The notes under the pieces are model-generated. The model had not been told where the DNA came from and did not search any database. It saw only the letters and a list, made by a program, of their open reading frames with translations. Positions 44,693-57,489 of a stretch of 64,000 bases of DNA are shown here, piece by piece (position 1 is the first letter of the stretch; every line of letters starts with the position of its first letter). Origin of the DNA: Prochilodus magdalenae (lineage: Eukaryota > Chordata > Actinopteri > Characiformes > Prochilodontidae); the NCBI GenBank assembly GCA_024036415.1, contig JAMWET010003612.1:124001-188000 (forward strand), given 5' to 3'. The position numbers were made by a program, and so were the translations under genes.

Positions 44693-46288
44693 TAGTTGTA
44701 GTGACACTATTGGAGACACTCCCGCTATACAGCGCTCTTTGACTTGGGATGGCTAAATTTGTGTCTTCTCTTCAGATTGGGAGCAGGTTACAGCTGTGAG
44801 GTGCGAGGAGCTGTAAAGATTGATTTTCTTTTCCCCAAAACTTCTTTGTCTTTTTTGAAGGTAGCTGTGAGTGTTTTAGTAGGCAGTTCAGGAGAACTTT
44901 GCTCAGATGGATGCTGGTGTACTATAAGGAACTGGGGATGAGTTTCGAAGGACCCAGTGTGGGTTAGCGCCTCTCTGAGCAAGTTTTACTTTCAGATATT
45001 CCACTGACTGATTTATTCAGCAGCATTTTGATCTGACTGAGTTGGTCCCCAGGAGACCTAATGTGTTTGTTGGTGATCCTGTAGGTCTACTACCTTCCAG
45101 AGAAAGTCCCCAACTGACCTGCAGTAATGTGGGGATGTCAGCTTCTTCTGCTTGGAGGGGTCCCACAGAAGGTGACTTATTTTCAGCAACTTTTCTAAGT
45201 TTGAGAGAGGTTTTTCAGTGACCAGCTTTGCAAATGCATTGTTTTGCAAAGTAATGGTAAAGTATACATTTCTACTTTTTTTATTTTTTTATCTTTTCAG
45301 ATTTTCTTAAATCTCTAAGTTGCTAGTCTTTCACGTTTTAAGGCCAATGAAAAGGTGTGTGCATTCCCAATGTCAGTTAATAGGGCTGTGTTGTTTCAGG
45401 CTGATCTTGTGTCTGTATTTTTACCATCTTGAACTTTAATATCTTGGATATGGATCTTGGATATCGGTCTTAACAAAATTACAGCTTCTGGGTAAAAGTG
45501 ATTTTATGTGTTTCTGTTACCAACATCCTCATTTTCACTCAGAGGTATTCAGACTTGGCCTCACTCCCATTCGAACTTGGTTTTAACTCCGCCTCAGTCA
45601 CTGTAAAACCACTTATAGTTTTGGACTCAACAAAAGTGTTCTTAACTACAGCCCTGTCTGTAAAACATGTGATTTCTCAGTTATGCTGTTGCGTTTAGTT
45701 GTACACAGATTAAGCTAAAAATAACTATAAAATATCTTTATATTAATATCATTAATAACTTCTTAACATAATATAGCACAATTATATATATATATATAGA
45801 AGTATGTCTTAAAGAAATGTTGTTTAAAGTGTACTTTACTACATTGTATTTGCAGTTTAGATGCGATTCTCAAACACCAGAACACCAACAACCAGTACAC
45901 CCAGTACAAATGAGTATACATTATGTTTCATGTGTAGTTAACTTAAGTAAGTTGTTCAAATTGAGACATTTAAAAGAACTTGTAGCCATAGAAGATGTAT
46001 TTCAACCTTTTTTAAATATAAATTGTATATATATATATATAAATGTGCTAGTAGTAATTATAATAAAGTCTGTGTCTTATTGTGTTTAAATGCAATCTAG
46101 TTAATACTGGATGCATTGATAATGTCAGTACATTAATGCCTTTAACTACATGCTTGCACATATGACATATTCTCCTAAGGTGCAACTTCTATTGTTCATA
46201 AAAAGCACTAAATACAGTTAATGTATGTGTAATCATAGCTAACTGTAGTTTAACTATACTCAAGTTGTCTTCTAAGCTGTTTATCCTT
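44693..46288. other. Non-coding, AT-rich
   Basis: Short (TA)n runs at 45785-45799 and 46026-46041. No gene or nameable element. Confidence 0.35.
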
Positions 46289-46560
46289 TGGGTCATGGAT
46301 GTGGGGAGGTGGCTCATTTGGCAGAAGACAGCAAGCACCTTGGTTCATCGTAGGGCGCACACCCAGACATACACATTCACACACACAAGAAGGGGCAATG
46401 AAGCATCTCCAGTTCAGCTGACTGCATGTCTTTGGACAGCAGAAGGAAACCCATACGGATATGGGGGGGATCATGCAAACGCCTCAAAGAAAAGACCCCA
46501 GATACCCCAGCCGGGAATCAAACCCAGCCTCTTTCTGACCACTGTGCCGCCGAAGCGCAT
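46289..46560 (-). mobile_element. tRNA-derived SINE, antisense
   Basis: Read on minus, the head has CGGCGGCACAGTGGTCAGAA and a GGGTTTGATTCCCGG B box (46505-46530 region). The body (GTTTGCATGATCCCCC, TTTCCTTCTGCTGTCC, AAGACATGCAGTCAGC) and the GTGTGTGAATGTGTATGTCT run then follow. Same family as at 40.8 kb. The 3' end near 46289 is diverged. Confidence 0.8.
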
Positions 46561-49026
46561 GTTCAATACCCTTGTGTATTAAATACACCTATATTACGAT
46601 AATACCTATTCCTTCGCCTTTCTCTCCTCTGAATCATGCGGTAGTGCCCAAAGCCCTGGATTCCAAACACATTCCTCCGTTGATGCTATGATAACATTTG
46701 TACCAGTCTCTATGGCGAGCTTTCAGGAGAGACAGTATATTTAACAGAAGACCTGAATGGTATGACAGCACTGTCTAAATTCCACAAGCGCGCTCACAGT
46801 GACTCAGAACAGCACCGTTCGGGAAAAGCAAACTTCAGTTGTGTCATCTTCCTTGGCGTCAGCTTCTATTTGTCTGAGGAAAATTAGAGTACAGCTTCAA
46901 AAAGACCGCATGGGACTGACTGACAGCCCTTGCTCATGCACCTCACTTTCAAATAGCTCACATAGCGTTAACCATGTTATACAGTTCTGAAGTTGCCGGA
47001 GCAGAAAGAGCCACTCTGCTGCTCTCCAAACCCCAAATACATATCAGTGCATTTATTTATTTGCTTGAAATGGCTTTTCTGCTCCTGCCCTGAAGCAGAG
47101 GGGCTCCATGCCGGGCAAGAGGGTCATTGCGAAAGGTCGTCCCATCTGCATAATTTCATATTAATGTTAATATGGGGTGTGATTGGGCTGTGCCTGCTGG
47201 CCAGCCAAGCGATGAAATTTCTTATTTCATGCTCTCCTAAATGAATTCTTCTCTGAGGGCTGGAGTGGATAAGGGTGGTGCACCGTAAAGAGTGGACGTG
47301 TGATTTTTGTAATAAAGTGAGTGTGTGGCAGAGGAGGTGGGGGGAGAGAGAGAGAGAGAGATAATCAAGGAAATGAATAGCTATACGGTCATCAACAGCT
47401 GTTGTCTTTGCATCGCAAACATGTATTCACTCCTCATGTGGTCCAAACTGTGGAAATGAACCCTGGACAGCTATGCATAGCGCCTGCTAAGCCAGTCTTA
47501 AGTTTCTATCATGGTGCAATAACAGTATCTTTCACATAACAGTGTTTTATGCAGCAAGAACTGGAGTAGCTACATGCTCTGCTTTAGTAAACTTACAGCA
47601 AGTCTGGGCTGTGTTCCTGCAGCTAATGCAATTCCTAACTGGGACGTTAACCTGAATCTATCCATCATTTAGTGTTTCGCTCCCTACCCATTCCATCCGA
47701 ACACACCTGAATAAAAGCCGTCCATTTACACAGAGCTAAGTTTTGGAAACCGAGAGACACTTCAGACAGTTACAAAGGCAGATCTGAACTAGATTCCTCA
47801 CACCCATTAGCCATGGGACTGCCCAAGCATATCTTGTTTTGAGTATAATGTGAATTGTGTAAGCACAGGGATGGACCAGGATTGAAAACTTGGCCTTGGA
47901 CTTTTTTTTTTTTTTTACAGTCAGTCAGTCAGCAGCTATCCCTGCACCCCGAGTACATTCACTAGTCACACCTACCTTCTGCCTACATAACATTCCCTGT
48001 TTATTAGTACGTAGAATATTGTAGCATAGTTAGTAATAGAAAACACTGTCAAGATCTATGAACTGATCTACTGTACAAAGCACTTGTACTTTTTAAAGGT
48101 TCATCCAACCTTACACCTAAGACACACCATCAGAAGGTTTATCACTCTGGAGACTACAGTGACATCACTGTGGGGTGTAAGTAGGAATTTTCACAGATAT
48201 TGTGATCATTAAACTCTTGATTGTGGCCAACGTGTCCCTGCAAGTGGCTTTCTTGGTAAACGCACTACAGCCTTCAGTTGACATCACTTGGTTTAATTAA
48301 CTCTATTTTGGAGTAGCATTAGATTAAATAGCACAGTTTGTCCTAACTATAAACAGTTGCCCAAAAAAATGCATGGCTCAATTTGAGAATATATATTTAT
48401 AGTTTCAGTCTCCTGCAGTAGATCCGTTCATTACTCAGATTCAGGTTGGTGAATGAACTGAGGTGTGACAATCACTGACTCCGTTATGCTGGAGGCTAAT
48501 TGACTTTTTCTGTGACTCTTCAGTCCCGTATCCTGCTTTCTGTTTGACGTTCAGTCAATGACGTCTGAATGACATATGCCACACCTGTCTTCAGTTTTTT
48601 TACATCCATTCAGTTTGAAAGTTCAAATGTATGAAATGCCTACAGATATTCTTGTGGCACTGCAAGCTTTGCATATGTTCGTTTTTTTAGGGGGAGGGGA
48701 ATCATAGCGGTTGAAGGCTCCTGCAGTGCTGACTGTTAAACTAAAATAATACTGTGGAATATGCTGAATACGATTTCTCATAATGAGAAAATCATGTTAA
48801 GATGTTAATGTTTTGTTCCCTGTGGATCCTCTCGCTCTCTGTCTCTCTTCCATAATTCCATTACGTGTGTGCCTTTGCTGCCGATCAAGGTTCTATTACG
48901 TTCATATCAGGAACGTGATTTGATTTTGAATAGTCATTAAAGGATAGTTTATTTTTTCGGCCAGCTTTGTCAGTGTTCCTGGCCTCAGTGTGAATTTGTG
49001 TCCAGGTGAAGTTCACCAAGAGCTTG

Positions 49027-49027
<1 letters not shown>
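46561..49027. other. Non-coding; repeat-poor tract with a candidate conserved block
   Basis: No gene supported. A (GA)n run lies at 47345-47362 and a T run at 47904-47918. 46980-47270 lacks repeats and carries a dense run of AT-rich transcription-factor-like words (CTGCATAATTTCATATTAAT). Confidence 0.35.
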
Positions 49028-49118
<91 letters not shown>

Positions 49119-49122
49119 TCTT

Positions 49123-49156
<34 letters not shown>

Positions 49157-49160
49157 ACTC
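49028..49160 (+). repeat. (TC)n microsatellite, imperfect
   Basis: About 130 bp of TC with scattered TTTC and CAC interruptions, ending in CACTCACACAG. The pure pyrimidine strand could form triplex DNA. Serine/leucine frames here are artefacts. Confidence 0.95.
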
Positions 49161-49654
49161 ACACAGCTGGTCAAAGGAGAGAAAATCAATATCAGTCAGA
49201 GAGCGGTGCAGCATAGCCGGTGTTGTAGTTCATATCACAGTAATGCATCATCATTACCTGCTAGGCTAAAAAACTAAGCCATGCTGTAGTGAATTACATT
49301 TTCCACATTAAGTGAAGTATACTGCTTTTTTCTCATCTACAATTTGGAAAAAGGACCTTTCAACAAGCACACACATACACACTGTAAATGTGGCACCTAC
49401 ACTGAAGCACATAGTCTTCATGCCTCAGGCTTATTCAAGTTCCCTTTAAGCATTTAGTAAATTCATACTTTTAGATGTTATTAATGCACATCTTTAAATC
49501 TTCTACTCATAGACACAGTATGAAGTTCTTCTTATTGCTGCAACCCTGTAATTTCCTTCAGGGTTGTTCCAGGATGAGTAGTTTTCCAAAAAACGAAAAC
49601 AGACAATTTAAACAAATAAGCTGCTGTGGTTCTCTGAACAACAGACTGACTACT
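49161..49654. other. Non-coding spacer
   Basis: No element recognised. Confidence 0.35.
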
Positions 49655-49795
49655 CCAGGGTCCAGACCTCAACATCACCGAATGATCACTGATGGACTGT
49701 GAGAAGCCAACAACCCAAACAACTTCTAAGACTTTGGTCTGAGAAAATATCTGTGCAGTTTTCTGGAAGGAAGTATTCCCAAAAGAATGTTAGCT
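49655..49795 (+). pseudogene. Probable Tc1-like transposase C-terminal relic
   Basis: CTCCAGGGTCCAGACCTCAA then CATCACCGAATG reads GPDLNITE, close to the PDLNPIE motif carrying the last acidic residue of the DDE triad. Downstream, with stops and shifts, ENICAVFWKEVFPKE resembles the C-terminal helices (usually 'W..IP...L..S.P.R'). Only about 45 codons are traceable. Confidence 0.4.
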
Positions 49796-51302
49796 GTAAT
49801 AAATTGATCTATAGATCTATCTATTAGATGCATTAGGGGATGATGCATAGAGAGTTAACTAGACCAAGTGGCGTCAATAAAAGGCTTTAGTATAGCTGCA
49901 AGAATGTTTCTTAAAGGGCCAACAATAAAAAGTTGAATGGTCGCTATATTTGCGAAAATGCCTGCTTACATCCCACAGTGGTACCACAGTCTCCAGAGTG
50001 CTATTTTCCAGCACAATGAGTGGAAGCCATAATAAACAGACCTATAGATCCTCTTATACTCAGAAATGTTTTCTCCTACATAATGGCAGTTAAGACTATA
50101 AACAAATGAAGGGTGGTGTCTGACTTTTGCCCAGTATGTACACACATGTACAGTAGGTGTCTATCTATTAGTCTTTCTAGCTATCAGTCTATCTAGAGTC
50201 ATACTGGAGGCAAAACTTGTGCAATAGGTTGGTTGTGTGACACCCCCCCACCCTCCAGTCAGCCTGTAAAAGGTTGTGGTGGGGTGTAGGGGTTTGTGCA
50301 GCTCTGCGGGGGTCCATTTTGCTCCAGGGCCACAGCGACACTCTGACTGAGGCAGCAGTCACTTGGAAATGCCGTTCTGTCGGTAATGAGGAGACACACA
50401 GAGCCCGAGACTGCAGAGGGCCCACGGCTAACGAGCCTAGCTGAGGAAGTGGGGGTTAGTGTTCAGTACTGCTGCAGCAGGAGCTCCGTTTTAAAACAAG
50501 CCTGCAGACAGCCAACCAGCAAACAGCTCAGTGATTGCCTCTCCATTGCTTTATTTCAGACCCATACACTGTCTATTCATCTTCTTGGTCTTCAGTGGCC
50601 TTTATCACTCACTGAGTTGCCTACTGCAAGAATCTGAGGGGGGTAATATAACAGTAAGATATCATTATCATGATAAACTACTTCCCAATAAGTTTTTGTG
50701 AGTGGTGTCATCGAGTGGTATCGTCAGTAGTTAAAGGGCTGTTGACGTACTTGCTTTTTTTGTCAGCTATAGGGTGCTATATGGGTTGACAAACAAGGAA
50801 CATGATTGATAATTTAATATGAGAGGTTCTTTCAAAGTCTTTCAGATAGCAGTCCAATAATACTCCTCTGTCATGGTGTAAAATCACAGTCCTCTACTGC
50901 AGCATAAAGTGTCTCTGCCAGTGGTCCAGGCAAACTTTTGCACTGTGATATAAAGTGTCTTTGCCTATTTTCAGCCCAGTCAATCACTTCATCTGCTCTC
51001 TGAAGTGTTTATGCAAGCAACACCAGTGGCCTGGTCAAACTCCTCCACCACAATGCAAAACCTTCTCAGTCAGCAGTCAAGTCAAACTTCATTACCACAG
51101 TGCTAAGCCAAATGATGCTCTTGGTAAATCTTGTTTTAGATAAAGATTTTAACCAAAGTTTAGCTAATGATTACACCTCCACATATGGTATTTAAAATGT
51201 GTAAATGAGTTGATCACCAAATCTAAAAACTCTGACTCTAACTCTAACTCTAACTAATTAGATGATACATAAGACAGAGGTTTATAACATTGACTTTTCA
51301 AT
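49796..51302. other. Non-coding; short telomere-like run at 51232-51256
   Basis: No gene is supported. ACTCTGACTCTAACTCTAAC at 51231-51250 then TCTAACTAA gives three to four CTCTAA-type units, similar to but not the vertebrate CCCTAA telomere repeat. Confidence 0.35.
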
Positions 51303-52798
51303 AGCTTTTCAATATAGCAGGACATCATAGTAATGTGGTACTCCCCTTAATGTAGAAGGATATCATAGCAATATAGTACTCCTCTCAATGCAGCAGGATA
51401 TCATAGCAATATGGTACTCCCCTTAACACAGCAGGACATCATAGCAATATGGTACTCCCCTCAATATAGCAGGACATCACATCTATATAGTACTCCTCTC
51501 AATGCAGCAGGACATCATAGCAATATGGTACTCCCCTCAATATAGCAGGACATCATAGCAATATGGTACTCCCCTCAATATAGCAGGACATCACATCTAT
51601 ATAGTACTCCTCTCAATGCAGCAGGATATCATAGCAATATGGTACTCCCCTCAATGTAGCAGAACATCATAGCAATATGGTACTCCCCTCAATATAGCAG
51701 GACATCACATCTATATAGTACTCCTCTCAATGTAGCAGAACATCATAGCAATATGGTACTCCCCTTAACACAGCAGGACATCATAGCGATACGGTACTCC
51801 CCTCAATATAGCAGGACATCACAGCTATATAGTACTCTACTCAATATAACCGGATATCATAGCCATTTGGTACTCCCCTTAATGTAGCAGGACATAGCGA
51901 TTTGGTACTCCCCTCAATGTAGCAGATCATTGTAGCGTTGAAGTACTCCAGGCAATGTAGCAAGCCAGCATAGCTTTTTAATATAGCAGGACATCATAGC
52001 GATATGGTACTCCCCTTAATGTAGCAGGATATCATAGCGATATAGTACTCCCCTCAATGTAGCAGAACATCATAGCAATATGGTACTCCCCTTAATGTAG
52101 CAGGACATCATAGCGATATGGTACTCCCCTTAATGTAGCAGGGCATCATAGCGATATGGTACTCCCCTCAATGTAGCAGGGCATCATAGCGATATGGTAC
52201 TCCCCTCAATGTAGCAGGATATCATAGGGATATAGTACTCCCCTCAATATAGCAGGGCATCATAGCGATATGGTACTCCCCTCAATGTAGCAGGACATCA
52301 TAGCGAGCGATATGGTACTCCCCTCAATGTAGCAGGACATCATAGCGATATGGTACTCCCTCTCAATGTAGCAGGACATCATAGCGATATGGTACTCCCC
52401 TCAATGTAGCAGGACATCATAGCGATATGGTACTCCCCTCAATGTAGCAGGACATCATGGCGATATGGTACTCCCCTCAATATAGCAGAGCATCATTGTG
52501 TTATAGTACTCCCCTTAATGTAGCAGGACATCATAGCGATATGGTACTCCCCTCAATATAGCAGAGCATCATTGTGTTATAGTACTCCCCTTAATGTAGC
52601 AGGACATCATAGCGATATGGTACTCCCCTTAATGTAGCAGGACATCATAGCGATATGGTACTCCCCTTAATGTAGCAGGACATCATAGCGATACGATACT
52701 CCCCTCAATGTAGCAGGATACCATAGGGATATAGTACTCCCCTCAATATAGCAGAGCATCATTGTGTTATAGTACTCCCCTCAATGTAGCAGGGCATG
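51303..52798 (+). repeat. 38-bp minisatellite, about 39 copies
   Basis: The unit reads CAATGTAGCAGGACATCATA then GCGATATGGTACTCCCCT (38 bp). Variants include CAATATAGCAG, ACAGCTATATAG and GAGCATCATTGTGTTATAG. The right half (52000-52700) is more homogeneous than the left. An AGCTTTTNAATATAGCAGGA starter occurs at 51303 and again near 51973, so the array may be two fused blocks. Confidence 0.92.
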
Positions 52799-53529
52799 AG
52801 CCACATGAAACATGTTGTAACATGAAGGAGGCAAATTTGTTCAGACATGTCTAATGGCAGCAACCCAGTAGACTGCTCAACAAAACAGGGTAGAGCTATA
52901 TCTAGAATGCCCTGATATTATATGTTTGACCTTTGGCCCAGTCCTACACGTGCAACTATAATCAATACAGCCCAGAGAACGGGAACGTTCTGTTACTGTC
53001 TGTTTCATTAGACCTCATAACCTAATGACTCATGACTTGGCTGCTAAGCGCTTAGGAGGAGGACAGCTCTGGAACACCCACTCTATGCTGAACATGTCCA
53101 GCAACACTATGTACGCTTGTGCATGTGTGGGCGCTCTGCATATGACCACACTCACGCTGTTCCAGCGCCACAGGTGGAACTCAATTAAAGGCCTTTAGAG
53201 TGCACTAACCACTGAGAAAATGGCCCGTTTTGGCATAATAGAAGTACAGTAGTGATAATTACTGTCCCTCGCTCCTCAGCCTTATCATCCACCGCTTCTT
53301 TATCTCCTCTCAGAGAAGCACTTCATTTTTAATGCAGGTCAAAGGCTGAATGAGGACAAATATTTTCATATTGTATTAGTATGTCACTGCATATACAGAT
53401 ACTGGAAGGGTATCACAATACCCTGGCATAAAAATGATTCGATACCACATTTAATGACATAATATGCATCATATGAAAGCTATATATTTTTTTGATATTT
53501 AAATTTAACATTATACAAATTAAGCTATT
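52799..53529. other. Non-coding; repeat-poor
   Basis: No element recognised. 53150-53300 has CNE-like character (CTCAATTAAAGGCC, GTGATAATTACTG). No gene. Confidence 0.3.
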
Positions 53530-53755
53530 TACATTTAGCCATTTTGCTAAGGTTTTTATCCAGTGTGACTTAAAAGGTTATTTATTTACAAGCAGGCCAG
53601 TGCAGTGTTAGGAGTCTTGCCCAAAGACTCTTATTGGTGTAGCTCAGCATTTGCTACCTAGACTGGGATTTGAACCCCCATCTCCCACATGGGGTAATAG
53701 CTCTCTGGTGGGTAGTGGTATTAACCACGGAACCACATCATATGTCCTACAAGCT
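53530..53755 (-). mobile_element. SINE with L2-type tail, antisense
   Basis: ACATTTAGCCATTTTGCTAA then TTTTTATCCAGTGTGACTTA is a worn antisense L2 tail. GTGTTAGGAGTCTTGCCCAA and GGGATTTGAACCCCCATCTC (antisense B box) match the copy at 28.0 kb. Confidence 0.75.
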
Positions 53756-55844
53756 GTGTTAATGTGGGGAATTCTGCGTCTACCTACCTCAGACTTACTA
53801 ATGACAAAATGATATGCATGGCTGCTAATATGAGTACTTTTCCAACTAAAGCCAGCCACCTTTATTCCAAATTCAATAATATTACTTGTAAAAAAAACAA
53901 AAACAAACAAACAAAAAAACAACATTTGATTGCTATTCGCACTACCACAGGTACAGGCTCGCTCGGTTTACCATGCTAAACATTTATGCTAGCGTTAGCT
54001 ACCCGGTTAGCATAGCCTCCTGTCTCATCGTCTAAACTCCTTTGAACAAAATTTGTCTATTCACTTCACTTCAATCCAATTCAATTCAATTCAACTCAAC
54101 TAACAACTAATCTAGACCACCTCCCCCAAATAAATTGCGCTAAAGGGTGACACATTCACACAGCACTGAAACACAGAGTGTAATGGCACAGAGCGAAGAT
54201 TTGAAACTTTTAGCTTTCTGCGGTTGCAGTGCTGTTTGTTAGAACGAATAATCAACACCATTTTCACCACTTTCCCCAGTCACACTGTCAACTATCTACG
54301 GCAGATGCACAAAGCAAAGTATGATTTGTCATGCAAAACCAGCAGTCAGGGCAAACTCACAGACACAACAAGCCCTGTCTGCAAAAAAGACCAAGCATCT
54401 CGCCAACAGACATGCTGAATGCAAAGAGTAACCGGTTAGCAAATATGAGAGATGGCATAATTATATTCTGCCCTCAAATCTAAATCAAACAAGTGACAAG
54501 CATTTTTTCACCATCAGTCTTTTGACAAACACCTCTAAATGCAATGCATCATTCACACTGCTAACACTAACTTTACCATAACCTGCAAGCTGGTACAAAT
54601 CAGATCATTCACAAATATGCATACCAACAACACCAGCTGTAAACGATCCATTTCTCATCATCAGTACTACTAATGGTAATCATAGGATGTACATTTATGC
54701 CTACTAGAAAAGGCATGTCATAGAGCTCAGACTGTCATGGACACATATCAAATCTTATAAAACACAGTTTACTCAGTTAGATCTGGTTGCAAATATAATG
54801 TTCTTGCAGAAATCACATAAACAAGTACATAGCTGGCATCAGATTACTGCAGAGCATTTAAAACCATAATAACACTATGACATTGGTCTTTACAAAAATC
54901 CAATTATGAATGTAATAAATGTACCTGTGTATTGTCAAAAAAAAAACACATGTACCTTATAAATAATAGCCTGCAGCACATAAACAACCATGAAAATAAT
55001 AAACATAAATGACATTAAATGCAAGTCTGGCACATTGTCAAAAAAATAAAATTAATATGAGAATATGAGCCATGAAGACATGCTGTGGTACTTGAATTTT
55101 TTTATACCATTGCTAGTATGGCACTGGGGGAGAAATCTAGCATGGGGTGAAATATAGCACAGCTTTATTAACTGCACAACTTCAAGCAGAGCATGCTGTA
55201 CACTGCCTTATACAGTGTTACGAACTAAGTCAAAGACAAACACCTCATTTATTTAACGTCCAGTCAAATGAGCCATAAATACAAGGTTTTAAGGAGATAT
55301 AACTGAGATTAGATATTAGACGATCTGCTCGCATTAGGCAGAGCAAAGTCAAAAGGAATTAAGTGAGCATGGGAAGAACTGGAGTTAATAAAAAGATATC
55401 AGGAAAATGGGATTCCTGAAGTATCTCATGTACATGCAAAACTGGCTAGACCACCAAGACTCTCACCACCAAATTAACAGTACTTAAAGCTTTTGTTTGT
55501 GAGAGGTGTTTCTGTCCATCCTTCCGCTGTGAGATAACATCTCAACACGATGAGTCCTGATGGATGTGTGGCTATTAAGAAGCTGTTGCTGAGAAAAGCG
55601 TGACAAAAAAGAAGAATATGTGCAACTTTAAAAAAGCAGTTGCTGGTGTTCTTAATACTGTAACGTACTGCTGCTAGATCCTGGACATCTCAATGTGTAA
55701 ATAGTTGTGCTGTTAATGCGAATGTGTTGATTGTGTCATTCTGTGCTGGACTGTGTGGTAGTTGGGTCAGCGTTGGAGCCGGCTGTCAGGTGAAGTTGTA
55801 TGATTGGAGGTATGTATATATTAACAACTTGTACTTAATGGCTG
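53756..55844. other. Non-coding, AT-rich, no recognised element
   Basis: An A/C run lies at 53888-53918, and a worn TTCAA patch (TCAATCCAATTCAATTCAAT) at 54070-54095. No gene supported across about 2 kb. Confidence 0.35.
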
Positions 55845-56165
55845 TTGGGTGGCAGAGTGGTGGTGTGGGTAATGCTGTTGCCTAACGGCAAGGACGGCCA
55901 AAGGTCCCTAGATGAGACATGTAGGATCCTTTCTGGGTGGAGTTTGCATGCTCTTCACGTGTCTCCATGAGCTTCCTCACACGGTCCAAAGAAATGTGGT
56001 CAGGCAGATAGGAGATGCTAAATTGCCCCTAGGTGTGGATGTTTATATATGTATGTCTGCCCTGCAATGGGCTGGCAACATCTTCTGGGTGTTTTCTACC
56101 TTCTGCCCAGTGAGAGCTAGAATAGGCTCCAGAACCCACACCCTATGACCCATAAGTGGCTTAAA
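55845..56165 (+). mobile_element. tRNA-derived SINE, diverged head
   Basis: GGGTGGCAGAGTGGTGGTGT then TAATGCTGTTGCCTAACGGC is a worn tRNA-like head. GGTGGAGTTTGCATGCTCTT, GAGATGCTAAATTGCCCCTA, CTGCCCTGCAATGGGCTGGC and AGAATAGGCTCCAGAACCCA are the standard body and 3' end. Same family as 40.8 kb. Confidence 0.8.
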
Positions 56166-56289
56166 AAGAATGAATGACTGTAAATGAAAAAATGACTTTC
56201 ACAACAATAAGACAGACCTCTTTGACAATTACTGCACTGTGAAAGCGTGCATCAGTCACAACATACACACTGCACTTAATGTAATATTG

Positions 56290-56525
56290 CACAAAAGGGT
56301 TCTGCTATTGTCTACTCTGTACCACAAACCCCTCCTTTTGGTGCTATACAGACTCTTTTCAAAAAGGTTCTGTATAGAACAATCTACAGTACATTTCCTA
56401 TGTATCTACAGAACCCTTTCATGATGCAAAGAACCTTTTAAACATGCAAAGCCTTTAAAAAAGCATTTGTGGTTCTATATTGAACCATTTTCTTTGCCGT
56501 TCAGGAACCATCTTAAAGTGTGTAG
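56290..56525. repeat. MITE-like repeat of GGTTCT/AGAACC words
   Basis: Repeated palindromic words: AAAAGGGTTCTG, AAAAAGGTTCTGTATAGAAC, ACAGAACCCTTTCATGATGC, AAAGAACCTTTTAAACATGC and GTGGTTCTATATTGAACC. This pattern is a familiar teleost non-autonomous repeat. Ends are not clear and no target duplication was found. Confidence 0.5.
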
Positions 56526-57334
56526 TGTATTCTAGTCTGTACTTTAGGAAATTAACATGCTTCAAGGTGGAACCCCCCAGAAAATCCATAATGAATCAGA
56601 GTATATGGGCTCTTATCTTTCTATGGGTCTGTAGGTGGTGGCCACTAGAGGGCGCTCCCTCTACACTGGTTACTCCAGCTCAGTCCATGTGAGGCAGCCT
56701 AATTGCCCTTCACTTCACAATGACTTTTTAAGCTCTTTGTGTACCATATAATGCTACATGAACAATTCCAGCACACGTTAGCTCTTCTGGCTTGCCCTTT
56801 CTTGCAGTCAGTATGCTGGTTTGCTGTGTGTGGCCTACATGTGCTATGCGAGAGCTAAAGCTCAGTGTGGTCGAGTGCATAAAATGTCGCCAGATGTTCA
56901 CTCTAAAACTTCTGTCGAGGTGTTTCTGGCAAGAGCGGCTTCTGCTATGACCCGAGCAGCATGTTACAGAGACAGAGGAAGTTGTGTGGTGTGAATGCGG
57001 AGAGTGTTCTGCCCCCCTCCTACTGCCTGTATGAAAGACTTGCTGAATATGGATGGGCAGCCCGTTCCAGTGTGAACAGCACCGGCCCACCACATGAGAG
57101 GACAGCTATACATATTCATCAGCAACTATGGTGAAGCACTGAAGGGTCTGCTACTGCCAGCCACACTCACAGAACAAAACACCTTATCTTGGCAAGCAGA
57201 AGCATCTGAAACAGAGGCAGAGAATGTTATTAGTATATTACACAGTCTGTTTCTCTGCTTAAGGTGTCTAAATGGTTCTTGGCTTTGAATTATGGTTTTA
57301 GGAAAAAGCCATTAATTAGTATATGTATTAAAAA
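56526..57334. other. Non-coding; contains a strong CTCF-like motif
   Basis: Overlapping open frames at 56728-57093 (121 codons minus, about 60 codons plus) show no domain. 56740-57060 is GC-richer than its flanks. No gene is claimed. Confidence 0.3.
56637..56656 (+). promoter_or_regulatory. CTCF-like motif (strong match)
   Basis: GGTGGCCACTAGAGGGCGCT matches the vertebrate CTCF core (CCACNAGRGGGCGCT) at essentially all informative positions. Orientation plus. It lies outside recognised repeats. Sequence match only. Confidence 0.6.
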
Positions 57335-57410
57335 TGTTCCATTCTCTTAAAGAACCAAAGATGTGTTTTTCCTTATGGCATCACTCCAAGGTCCTTTTGT
57401 CAGTAATGTT
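57335..57410. repeat. Fragment of the GGTTCT-type repeat
   Basis: TTCTCTTAAAGAACCAAAGA then TTATGGCATCACTCCAAGGT resembles the outer part of the repeat family at 56.3 and 22.1 kb. Confidence 0.35.
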
Positions 57411-57489
57411 GTAAACACTAGAGATTAATTATGTGTTTTATGTAATTATGTGTTTTATGTAGTGGTATCTAGTGAAACTGTCTTCTTCC

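Noticed and set aside
51231..51256. Interstitial telomere repeat
   Set aside because: Only three to four units, and they are CTCTAA-like rather than CCCTAA.
56728..57093. 121-codon minus frame, with an overlapping open plus stretch
   Set aside because: No domain or convincing splice sites. One such frame in 64 kb is expected by chance, especially in a GC-richer patch.
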